Origin: an uncultured Clostridia bacterium
Lineage (GTDB): Bacteria; Bacillota; Clostridia; TANB77; CAG-508
Length of the DNA stretch: 9,471 bases
NCBI GenBank assembly: GCA_947624365.1
Contig: CANQJY010000040.1
Coordinates: forward strand, 1 to 9,471
Direction of reading: 5' to 3'
This document shows positions 1 to 6,684 of this stretch, piece by piece. Position 1 is the first letter of the stretch, and every line of letters starts with the position of its first letter. Made by a program: the position numbers and the translations under genes. A model generated the notes under the pieces. That model was not told where the DNA came from. It saw only the letters and a program-made list of their open reading frames with translations, and made no database searches.

Positions 1-31
1 AAATGATGTTAGATTTTTAAAACAATTTTAA
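1..31 (+). CDS. pheS: Phenylalanyl-tRNA synthetase alpha subunit, 3' end only
   Basis: Reading from base 2, the codons give NDVRFLKQF followed by TAA at 29-31. This matches the conserved C-terminus of bacterial PheS (family pattern ENDVRFLKQF), whose catalytic subunit normally precedes pheT. The rest of the gene lies left of the window. The gap to the pheT start is 31 bases with no terminator, so the two are surely one operon encoding the alpha2beta2 PheRS. Only nine residues are visible, so the call rests on this short match plus synteny. Confidence 0.8.
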   Translation, partial: NDVRFLKQF

Positions 32-62
32 AATAGACGAATGGACATGAAAGGAGAAAGAA

Positions 63-2504
63 ATGAAAGCGAGTAGAGAATGGTTAGAAGAATATAGTGA
101 GATTGATGTTGATACAGTTACTTTAGGTGATGTTTTGACAATGGCAGGGCAAAAGGTTGAGACTATAGATCAAACAGGAAAAAATATTAAAAATGTTGTT
201 GTTGGAAAGATTTTGAATATTGAAAAACATAAGGATTCAGATCATCTTGTTGTGGCAAAAGTGGATGTAGGAGATGAGATATTGCAAATTGTGACAGGTG
301 CTCCTAATATTCAAGAAGGTGACATAGTGCCAATTGCAAAAGATGGTGCTGAATTACCAAATGATGTTCATATAAAGACTGGATTATTGCGCGGAGTTTC
401 ATCTTGTGGAATGATGTGTTCAGTTGGTGAATTAGGAATTGGTGTTGGAGATTATCCAAATCAAATTGAAGATGGTATTATGATTTTGCAAAGAGAAAAA
501 GAACATATAAAGGTATTACCAGATGTTGATTTCGAAAAGAAATTAGGAAAAGATATTGTTGAAGTTTTAGATTTACAAGAAGATGTAATCGATTTTGAAA
601 TCACTCCAAATAGGCCTGATTGTTTATCTATTGAAGGTTTAGGAAGAGAAGTGGCAGTATCTTTACAAAAAGAATTTAAAAATCCAAGGAAAGACATTGA
701 TGAATTAGGTAAAACTGTTCCGAATAAAGATAAAATAGAAGGGTTAACAGTAGAAATACAAGCACCAGATTTATGTTATAGATATATTGCAAGATTAGTA
801 AAAAATGTAAAGATTGGTCCATCACCAAAATGGTTAACTAGAAGGTTAAAAGCTTGTGGAATGAGGAGCATAAACAACATAGTTGATATAACAAACTATG
901 TAATGTTAGAAATGGGTCAACCAATGCATGCATTTGATATTGAATCAATTGAAGGAAAACATATTACAGTTAGAAGAGCTAAAGATGGAGAAAAGATTAC
1001 CACTCTTGATGAAGTAGAAAGAGAACTTGATTCAAATGATTTGGTAATAGCAGATAGTAATAAACCAGTTGCAATTGCTGGAGTTATGGGAGGATTAAAC
1101 TCAGAAATCGAAGCAGATACTAAAACAGTAGTATTTGAATCAGCAGTTTTTTATGGTGGAGCTGTTAGAAAAACAGCCAAAAAAGTAGGTTTAAGAACAG
1201 AGAGTTCTTCAAGATTTGAAAAAGGTTTATCACCAGAAAATGCTTTAAGGGCTGTTAATAGAGCAGTTCAATTAGTAGAATTATTAGGAGCAGGAGAAGC
1301 AATTGAAGGAAAAATTGATAAATATCCAACACCACAAAAAGTAAACAAAATTAAATTAGAGCCAGATAAAATTAATAGATTGTTAGGTACAAATATCTCA
1401 AAACAAGAAATGATAAAAATATTAGAAAGTTTAGAAATAAAAGTAGAAAATGATATTGCAATTGCACCATATTTCAGGCAAGATATTGAACAAATGGCAG
1501 ATTTAGCAGAAGAAATTGCAAGATTTTACGGATATGATAAATTAGAAACAACATTAATCAAAGCAGATACTACATTAGGTATAAAAAACAAAGAACAAAA
1601 AATACAAGATAAAATATTAGAAACATTACAAAATAATGGATTATCAGAAATCTATACATATGGATTTATAAATGAAAAAGAGTTAGATAAATCTAATATT
1701 GCGCCAGAAATTAAAAAATTATCAATTTGTTTAACTAATCCATTAAATGATGACTATAAATATATGCGTCCATCTACAGTACCAAGTATGTTAGCAACAA
1801 TAAAAACGAATTTAAACAAGAAAAATAAGCAAGCATATTTATTTGACATATCTAGAAGATATCAAAATATTGGAGGAAAGGTAGAACAAGGTGAAGTACC
1901 ATCAGAAGAAACTATTTTAACTATAGGAATGTATGGCAATGATATGGATTTTTATAGATTAAAAGGCTTAATGGAAAATATTTTAGAACAAATTTCTATA
2001 AATCATTATGACATTATAAAGGAAAAGAACAATAAATCATATCATCCAGGAAGATGTGCAAACCTAACAGTTGGAAAAGATGTAATTGCAACATTCGGAG
2101 AAGTACATCCAGAAGTATTATTAAATTATGAAATTTCACAAAGAGTATATTTAGCAGAATTAAATATAACAAAATCTGCAAAATATGCAAGAAGTAATAA
2201 AAAATATGTTGAAGTACCAAAATTCCCAGCTATAGAAAGAGATATAGCGATTATTGTTGATGAAGCAATTGAAGTAGGTCAAATTGAAAAAATTGTAACT
2301 AAAAAAGCTAAAAAATTATTAGAAAGCATGGAATTATTTGATATTTATAGAGATAACAAAATTGGAAAAGACAAAAAAAGCATTGCATACAATCTAAAAT
2401 TTAGAGATAAAAACAAAACATTGCAAGACGAAGAAGTTAATAATATGATGACCTTAATTATAGAAGAACTAGAAAAACAAGTTGGAGCTGAATTAAGGAA
2501 ATAA
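63..2504 (+). CDS. pheT: Phenylalanyl-tRNA synthetase beta subunit
   Basis: This is the non-catalytic beta chain of cytosolic alpha2beta2 PheRS, which charges tRNA-Phe; beta supplies editing and tRNA-binding modules. At 813 residues it has the usual full length (about 800). Seen in order: an N-terminal OB-fold tRNA-binding domain (about 40-150, with VVVGKIL and the GAPN segment), the B3/B4 editing region with TPNRPDCLSIEGLGRE near 181-196, the B5 and pseudo-synthetase core, and a C-terminal FDX-ACB anticodon-binding domain (about 715-812, starting around VPKFPAIERDIAI). The ATG follows AAAGGAG by 7 bases and lies 31 bases after the pheS stop. Oddity: valine codons in the first 200 or so residues are mostly GTT and GTG, whereas later ones are mostly GTA with no GTG that I could find. 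No hairpin follows the stop. Confidence 0.98.
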   Translation: MKASREWLEEYSEIDVDTVTLGDVLTMAGQKVETIDQTGKNIKNVVVGKILNIEKHKDSDHLVVAKVDVGDEILQIVTGAPNIQEGDIVPIAKDGAELPNDVHIKTGLLRGVSSCGMMCSVGELGIGVGDYPNQIEDGIMILQREKEHIKVLPDVDFEKKLGKDIVEVLDLQEDVIDFEITPNRPDCLSIEGLGREVAVSLQKEFKNPRKDIDELGKTVPNKDKIEGLTVEIQAPDLCYRYIARLVKNVKIGPSPKWLTRRLKACGMRSINNIVDITNYVMLEMGQPMHAFDIESIEGKHITVRRAKDGEKITTLDEVERELDSNDLVIADSNKPVAIAGVMGGLNSEIEADTKTVVFESAVFYGGAVRKTAKKVGLRTESSSRFEKGLSPENALRAVNRAVQLVELLGAGEAIEGKIDKYPTPQKVNKIKLEPDKINRLLGTNISKQEMIKILESLEIKVENDIAIAPYFRQDIEQMADLAEEIARFYGYDKLETTLIKADTTLGIKNKEQKIQDKILETLQNNGLSEIYTYGFINEKELDKSNIAPEIKKLSICLTNPLNDDYKYMRPSTVPSMLATIKTNLNKKNKQAYLFDISRRYQNIGGKVEQGEVPSEETILTIGMYGNDMDFYRLKGLMENILEQISINHYDIIKEKNNKSYHPGRCANLTVGKDVIATFGEVHPEVLLNYEISQRVYLAELNITKSAKYARSNKKYVEVPKFPAIERDIAIIVDEAIEVGQIEKIVTKKAKKLLESMELFDIYRDNKIGKDKKSIAYNLKFRDKNKTLQDEEVNNMMTLIIEELEKQVGAELRK

Positions 2505-2508
2505 TACC

Positions 2509-2537
2509 TTGACAAAAATAACCCAGATTGATAATAT
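2509..2537 (+). promoter_or_regulatory. Sigma-A promoter for the yqeG unit
   Basis: A consensus -35 TTGACA (2509-2514) is separated by exactly 17 bases from TAATAT (2532-2537). A TG at 2529-2530 makes an extended -10. It starts 5 bases after the pheT stop, so the yqeG group probably has its own transcription in addition to any read-through from pheST. Confidence 0.7.
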
Positions 2538-2557
2538 AGAAAGGAATGAGATAGAAA

Positions 2558-3043
2558 ATGAAAATATATCCTAAAGGGTACTTTAATAAAGTAGAAAATA
2601 TTACAATAGAATATTTAATCCAGAACCAAATAAAAGTACTTATATTAGATGTTGACAACACATTAATAGATTATTATCAAAATTTATCAAGTTCTGTTAT
2701 ACAATGGGCAAAAAGTTTAAAACAACAAGGAATTAAATTATATATATTATCAAATACAAATAACAAAGAGAAAGTAGAAAAGGTAGCAAAACAAATTGAA
2801 ATACCATACAAAAACTTTGCAATGAAACCATTTAAAAAAGGATTTTTACAAATACAAAAAGAAACTCAAGAAAAGCCAGAAGAAATAGCAGTAGTTGGTG
2901 ACCAAATATTTACAGATATTTTAGGTGGAAATAGATGTCATATGCATACAATATTAGTAGATCCGATTAATCCAAAAGATTACTGGTATACAGCTTGGAA
3001 AAGACCTATCGAAAATAAAATAAAAGAAAAATTAAGAAACTAA
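2558..3043 (+). CDS. yqeG: YqeG-family HAD superfamily IIIA phosphatase
   Basis: This is a cytosolic haloacid-dehalogenase fold phosphohydrolase of the YqeG type; its physiological substrate is not established. All four HAD motifs are visible: motif I DVDNT (nucleophile D31, acid D33), motif II SNT at 65-67, motif III lysine K90 in MKPF, and motif IV GDQIFTD (D115, D120). The length of 161 residues is normal for the family (about 170). The start follows AAAGGA with rather long spacing, but the next in-frame start would remove the conserved YPKGY-like N-terminus. It is 18 bases ahead of the prepilin-peptidase gene and probably co-transcribed with it. In many Bacillota yqeG sits near aroE or efp; here efp is close but no aro genes are present. 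The family call is firm, the biochemical role is not. Confidence 0.93.
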   Translation: MKIYPKGYFNKVENITIEYLIQNQIKVLILDVDNTLIDYYQNLSSSVIQWAKSLKQQGIKLYILSNTNNKEKVEKVAKQIEIPYKNFAMKPFKKGFLQIQKETQEKPEEIAVVGDQIFTDILGGNRCHMHTILVDPINPKDYWYTAWKRPIENKIKEKLRN

Positions 3044-3070
3044 AGAAAATAAATAGAAGGGATGAAAACA

Positions 3071-3823
3071 ATGTATTTAAATGATATTCACATTGCATAT
3101 TATGTAGTAGCTATAATTGCATCAATTTTTATTGGACAATTTGTAGATTGGACAAATAAAAGATTACCAGAATACAAAAAACTATTATCAAAAGATATTA
3201 TAACAGAATATAAAATGAATTTTAAACCAAACTATTTAATCATTTTTATAATTGCAATAATTTACGTTACACTAATTTATGTATGTGGAATAAAAACAAC
3301 ATTAATTGCAAATTTAGATTTAATCAAATATTTGATTATTGCACCTATGCTAGTTTCTGTATTTGTAATTGATTATAAACATCAAATTATTCCAAACAGA
3401 TTAAATTTATTATTATTTGAAATTGGAATTGTGTTTGCATTTTTATATGGAATGTCAGACATAGCTATCACTATTAATTTATTATTAGGAATGGTAGTAG
3501 GAGGGGGAAGTTTCCTTCTAATCACAGTAGTAGGTGGATTAATTTATGGAAAAGAGGCTATGGGATTTGGTGATGTAAAACTAATGGCAGCTTTAGGATT
3601 ATTATTTGGAGTATCTAATATCATTACTATAACTTTACTTTCATTCTTAATTGGAGCAATATTAAGCATTATACTATTAATTACTAGAATAAGAAAATCG
3701 AACGAATACATACCTTTTGGACCATTTATTGTATTAGGAACTTTTATTAGTATGTATATACCGTTTGAAACAGTAAAAGCAATATTAATACAAATATTTA
3801 CACTTGGATTATATCGATTTTAG
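3071..3823 (+). CDS. A24-family prepilin-peptidase-like membrane protease, short form
   Basis: This is a polytopic membrane aspartyl protease of the type IV prepilin peptidase superfamily, which cleaves class III signal peptides on the cytoplasmic face. Both catalytic motifs are present: DYKHQIIPN (nucleophilic Asp at residue 101) and GFGDVK (Asp 168), within about seven hydrophobic helices. The N-terminal part is reduced. WTNKRLPEYKK recalls the NxxxxRLP motif of PilD, but the cysteine-rich zinc and N-methyltransferase region is missing, so it may cleave without methylating. ATG 3071 was chosen because AGAAGGG lies 9 bases upstream; ATG 3062 (three residues longer) almost touches that site. 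It is 18 bases after yqeG and 15 before the M24 gene. No pilin or assembly ATPase lies in the window, so the substrates are unknown. Confidence 0.9.
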   Translation: MYLNDIHIAYYVVAIIASIFIGQFVDWTNKRLPEYKKLLSKDIITEYKMNFKPNYLIIFIIAIIYVTLIYVCGIKTTLIANLDLIKYLIIAPMLVSVFVIDYKHQIIPNRLNLLLFEIGIVFAFLYGMSDIAITINLLLGMVVGGGSFLLITVVGGLIYGKEAMGFGDVKLMAALGLLFGVSNIITITLLSFLIGAILSIILLITRIRKSNEYIPFGPFIVLGTFISMYIPFETVKAILIQIFTLGLYRF

Positions 3824-3838
3824 GAAGGAATGAAAAAT

Positions 3839-4741
3839 ATGAATCCAAAATTACAATGGTTACGAAATAAAATGAATAGTTTAGATTTGCAAGGAATGAT
3901 TATATCAAATCCAACAAATATTAGATATTTAACAAATATAAATGCAGAAGGTATATTGCTTTTAACAAGAAAAGAAAATATTTATATTACAGACGGAAGA
4001 TATATTGAACATGTACATAGCATTTTAACTATAAATGATGAAATTATTGTATATGATATAAATGATGTATCAAGAGATGATTATGAGAACTTTTTTATGT
4101 TTTGCGAAAATGTTGGATTTGAAGAAAATTTTGTGACTTATGCGAAATACAAAGAATATATACGAAAATATAAAATTAATAATTTTGTAGAAACAGAGAA
4201 TATTATAGAAAAGCAAAGAATGATAAAAGATGAAGAAGAAATACATTCTATCAATAAAGCATGTAACATTACAGATGAATGTTTTCACCATATGTTAGAA
4301 TATATCAAACCAGGTATGACAGAAAAACAAATAGCCAAAGAAATTGAAGAATATTATAACGAAAGAGCAGAAGGAATTGCATTTGAAATTATTGTTGCAT
4401 CAGGAGAAAATTCTTCAAAACCACATGCAGTTCCAACAGATAGAAAAATCCAAAAAGAAGATATAATAATAATTGACATGGGATGTAAAGTAAATGGATA
4501 TTGTTCTGATATGACAAGGACAATATTTGTTGGAAAAGTACCAGAAGAAATTAAACCAATATATGATTTAGTATTAAAAAATCAACTTCAAGTATTAGAA
4601 GATTATAAAGACGGAGCAAGCGCAAGACAAATCAGTAAAATGGCAGGTAAATATGGTGTTAGAATAGAAGATACAGTTCAAATTACAAAATTTGGATGTA
4701 TAAAATTAACAAATTCTGAGAAAAATTATACTATAATATAG
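3839..4741 (+). CDS. M24-family Xaa-Pro aminopeptidase, internally deleted and probably inactive
   Basis: It has the pita-bread aminopeptidase P/prolidase architecture: a creatinase-like N-terminal domain (about 5-130) and a catalytic domain with ASGENSSKPHAVPTDRKI. The metal aspartates are D213 (IIDMG) and D224 (CSDMTRT); the final glutamate is E277 (VRIEDT). Between D224 and E277 there are 53 residues, where the family has about 107. The HxxGHGxG/IHE segment and the EPGIY segment are absent, so the metal-binding His and one Glu are lost. The reading frame continues cleanly across the join, near ISKM/AGKYGVRIED, and the length is 301 instead of about 353-358. ATG 3839 has AGGAAGGA 9 bases upstream; ATG 3830 touches it. 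The family is certain, but catalysis is unlikely. It could be an in-frame decaying gene, a non-catalytic homologue or an assembly error. Confidence 0.88.
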   Translation: MNPKLQWLRNKMNSLDLQGMIISNPTNIRYLTNINAEGILLLTRKENIYITDGRYIEHVHSILTINDEIIVYDINDVSRDDYENFFMFCENVGFEENFVTYAKYKEYIRKYKINNFVETENIIEKQRMIKDEEEIHSINKACNITDECFHHMLEYIKPGMTEKQIAKEIEEYYNERAEGIAFEIIVASGENSSKPHAVPTDRKIQKEDIIIIDMGCKVNGYCSDMTRTIFVGKVPEEIKPIYDLVLKNQLQVLEDYKDGASARQISKMAGKYGVRIEDTVQITKFGCIKLTNSEKNYTII

Positions 4742-4749
4742 TGAAAGTA

Positions 4750-4778
4750 TTGATTTTATAGTGATTTTGTAGTAAAAT
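4750..4778 (+). promoter_or_regulatory. Sigma-A promoter for efp
   Basis: TTGATT (4750-4755) lies 17 bases from TAAAAT (4773-4778) in the 74-base gap after the M24 gene. This would start efp transcription about 30 bases before its ATG, independent of the upstream unit. Confidence 0.6.
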
Positions 4779-4815
4779 AGTAACATAAAACATAAAATTT
4801 GAAAGGAGAAATAAA

Positions 4816-5382
4816 ATGGCAGGAGTATATTCAGCAGGAGATTTTAGAAATGGAACAACATTTGAAATGGAAGGAAATGTATTTCGTGTTGTAGAATTCC
4901 AACATGTAAAACCAGGAAAGGGATCAGCTTTTGTTAGAACAAAACTAAAAAATGTTATAACAGGAGCAACACTTGAAAGAACATTTAATCCATCAGATAA
5001 ATTCCCAGGAGCAGAAATTGAAAAAAAAGCTATGCAATATTTATATAATGATGGAGGATTATATTATTTCATGGATAATGAAACATATGATCAAATTCCA
5101 TTAAATGAAGACCAATTAGGTGATTGTTTAAAATATTTAAAAGAAAATATGGAAGTAACAATTCTTTCATATAAAGGAAACATATTTGCAGTAGAGCCAC
5201 CTACATTTGTAGAGTTGGAAGTTACATATACAGAACCAGGATTTAGTGGAAATACAACAACAACATCAGGAAAACCAGCAACATTAGAAACAGGATTAGA
5301 ATTACAAGTACCACTATTTGTAAATATCGGGGATGTATTAAGAATTGATACAAGAACATGTGAATACATGGAAAGAGTATAG
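4816..5382 (+). CDS. efp: Translation elongation factor P
   Basis: EF-P binds between the P and E sites of the ribosome and relieves stalling at consecutive prolines. The 188-residue product is full length: a KOW-like N-terminal domain (about 4-65), a central OB domain (about 70-130) and a C-terminal OB domain (about 133-187) ending in DTRTCEYMERV. The conserved loop HVKPGKGSAF puts the tip lysine, the site of post-translational modification in many species, at K35. No epmA, epmB or other modification gene is visible here. The ATG follows AAAGGAG by 8 bases. The gene lies downstream of an M24 peptidase gene, a common arrangement in Bacillota (yqhT-efp in Bacillus), and 13 bases ahead of a zinc-ribbon gene with which it is probably co-transcribed. 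Confidence 0.98.
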   Translation: MAGVYSAGDFRNGTTFEMEGNVFRVVEFQHVKPGKGSAFVRTKLKNVITGATLERTFNPSDKFPGAEIEKKAMQYLYNDGGLYYFMDNETYDQIPLNEDQLGDCLKYLKENMEVTILSYKGNIFAVEPPTFVELEVTYTEPGFSGNTTTTSGKPATLETGLELQVPLFVNIGDVLRIDTRTCEYMERV

Positions 5383-5395
5383 AAAGGTGAAATAC

Positions 5396-5881
5396 ATGGG
5401 TACATTAAAAGACAGTTATAAAAGTTTTTTGAAGGATATTGAAGCTAATATCAAAAATAAAGAAGATTTAGATTACATTAAATCGAGATTTACTCAATTT
5501 TTAGATGTTGTTTTACAGCAAATGGATCACATTATGGACTACCGTAGAGGAGAAGTTGAAAAACTAGAAAAAAAGCAAAAAGAATTAGACGAAAAGATGA
5601 ATAAAGTGGAAGATATAGTAAATCATATTGAAAAAGACATTTATTCAGAAGACGGTTTTGATTTTGAAATTGTATGCCCATATTGTAATTATGAATTTTT
5701 TATTGATGTAGATGAAAATAAAACAGAGATTGAATGTCCAGAGTGTAATAATATAATAGAATTAGATTGGTCTGGAGATATAGAAGATGAACAACAAGGA
5801 TGTTCAGGCAGTTGTTCTTCTTGTAGTGGATGTGCAGACGAGATGGAAGATGAGGAATATGATGAAGATGATGATATGTAA
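5396..5881 (+). CDS. CD1247-like zinc-ribbon protein with acidic, cysteine-rich tail
   Basis: A 161-residue protein of unknown function resembling clostridial CD1247-type proteins. Layout: a helical N-terminus (1-45), a charged probable coiled coil (about 45-82), a zinc ribbon CPYC-x16-CPEC (C94, C97, C114, C117), then a tail with a second cluster CX3CX2CX2C (C136, C140, C143, C146) and a strongly acidic end (EEYDEDDDM). No signal peptide or membrane helix is seen, so it is probably cytosolic and zinc-binding. ATG 5396 was chosen because AAAGGTG lies just upstream and the family N-terminus fits; an in-frame ATG at 5345 would overlap efp and has no ribosome site. It follows efp by 13 bases, suggesting a translation-linked role, but no function can be assigned. 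Its stop is 3 bases from the stop of the convergent M23 gene. Confidence 0.8.
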   Translation: MGTLKDSYKSFLKDIEANIKNKEDLDYIKSRFTQFLDVVLQQMDHIMDYRRGEVEKLEKKQKELDEKMNKVEDIVNHIEKDIYSEDGFDFEIVCPYCNYEFFIDVDENKTEIECPECNNIIELDWSGDIEDEQQGCSGSCSSCSGCADEMEDEEYDEDDDM

Positions 5882-5884
5882 AAA

Positions 5885-6439
5885 TTAGAAAAAATTCATA
5901 GGATTTTGGTATTGATTATTAATGCGAAAACCAATATGTAAATGAGAACCAGTGGTAGCTCCATTTGTGGGGTTACCATTTTCATCTTTATAAGGATTAC
6001 CAGAAACCCCATAAACATTTCTGGGACCAACTAAAGCAATAACTTGTCCTTGTTTTACAAAATCACCTACAGAAACTAAAAAATAGGGGTCAATATGGCA
6101 ATATGTTACTTTATAATCATCAAAAGACAAAGTAAGGGTATATCCACCAGCACCTAAAAAATTCAAAAATGTAATTTCTCCATCATGTATTGCAATTAAT
6201 TTTGTACCTTGGGGCGCAGGAATGTCACAACCATAATGATAACTAGAAGCACCACCAGTTGGTGCGTTTCTTTTTCCAAATGGAGAACTAATACGAGTAT
6301 ATCCAGGGATTGGCCATACAAAGCCATAAGAGTTAATATCTAAAATTTCACCTTGTATAATTGGAATAAAAAAGATAGAAATAAAAAGAATTGAAAAAAT
6401 TAAAAAGAATAAAATTTTTAAAAATAATTTTTGAATAAT
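5885..6439 (-). CDS. M23-family (LytM-like) metallopeptidase with ATT start
   Basis: This is a predicted membrane-anchored or secreted zinc endopeptidase acting on peptidoglycan cross-bridges. Read from an ATT at 6439-6437 it is 184 residues: a hydrophobic signal or anchor helix (about 5-28), a short linker, then a complete LytM domain (about 40-184). Ligands are H68 and D72 in YHYGCD, the HLH motif at 166-168, and H115 in YCHIDP. The frame is open back to the stop at 6463-6461 and contains no ATG, GTG or TTG before codon 92 (TTG at 6166-6164). Starting there would delete the helix and H68/D72. A perfect AGGAGGTGAT (6449-6440) stands at the right distance from two adjacent ATT codons (6439-6437 and 6436-6434). 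Alternatives are a mutated start codon or a sequencing error. The domain call is firm; the exact start is inferred. Confidence 0.85.
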   Translation of the reverse strand: MIQKLFLKILFFLIFSILFISIFFIPIIQGEILDINSYGFVWPIPGYTRISSPFGKRNAPTGGASSYHYGCDIPAPQGTKLIAIHDGEITFLNFLGAGGYTLTLSFDDYKVTYCHIDPYFLVSVGDFVKQGQVIALVGPRNVYGVSGNPYKDENGNPTNGATTGSHLHIGFRINNQYQNPMNFF

Positions 6440-6459
6440 ATCACCTCCTGTATTTGCTA

Positions 6460-6488
6460 GTTATACCATAGAATACAGCAAAAAGCAA
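6460..6488 (-). promoter_or_regulatory. Promoter of the M23 peptidase gene
   Basis: On the minus strand, TTGCTT (6488-6483), a 17-base spacer and TATAAC (6465-6460) are preceded by TG for an extended -10. Transcription would begin near 6453, giving a leader of only about 15 bases with the Shine-Dalgarno sequence close to the 5' end. This supports translation from the ATT at 6439 rather than from far upstream. Confidence 0.55.
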
Positions 6489-6547
6489 GGAAAAAATTTC
6501 GACAAAATATGACAAAGAAAAATAATTATAATAATTTTAAAAAGCAC

Positions 6548-6576
6548 TTGAAAAATGCTTACAAATATGCTAATAT
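6548..6576 (+). promoter_or_regulatory. Promoter for tRNA-Trp (and probably glyS)
   Basis: TTGAAA (6548-6553), 17 bases, then TAATAT (6571-6576) with TG at 6568-6569 for an extended -10. The expected start near 6583 is about 18 bases before the tRNA. I found no other promoter with room before the glyS T-box, so it probably serves both. Confidence 0.65.
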
Positions 6577-6600
6577 ATAAAAAGATTTCTAAAAACAAAT

Positions 6601-6675
6601 AGGGGTATAGTGTCAATGGTAGCACATCGGTCTCCAAAACCGCCTGTGAGGGTTCGAATCCTTCTACCCCTGCCA
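6601..6675 (+). tRNA. trnW: tRNA-Trp (anticodon CCA)
   Basis: A complete cloverleaf is visible. The acceptor AGGGGTA (6601-6607) pairs with TACCCCT (6665-6671), followed by discriminator G and an encoded CCA (6673-6675). The D-arm is GTGT...GCAC. The anticodon loop CTCCAAA reads CCA for UGG codons, and the T-loop is TTCGAAT. The acceptor, CCA anticodon and G73 fit bacterial tRNA-Trp. Stem I of the glycine T-box starts 9 bases after the CCA end, so 3' processing of this tRNA would also create the 5' end of the T-box leader. Confidence 0.97.
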
Positions 6676-6684
6676 ATTAAATAA

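Noticed and set aside
4646..4815. The missing M24 segment lying in another frame (frameshift explanation)
   Set aside because: The conserved C-terminal VRIED segment follows in the same frame with no extra DNA, and the 74 bases after the stop encode nothing similar, so the bases are absent rather than shifted.
5345..5395. Upstream in-frame ATG for the zinc-ribbon gene
   Set aside because: It overlaps the end of efp in another frame and has no ribosome site; the 5396 start does have one.
5885..6166. M23 peptidase as a 93-residue protein starting at TTG 6166
   Set aside because: It would lack the first zinc ligands and the membrane helix and has no Shine-Dalgarno sequence, while the same frame continues upstream with clear LytM homology.
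6461..6676. Minus-strand 71-residue open frame beginning MAGVEGFEPSQ
   Set aside because: It is the antisense of tRNA-Trp. The VEGFEP pattern is the well-known spurious translation of the reverse complement of a tRNA T-arm, and the rest is AT-rich noise.
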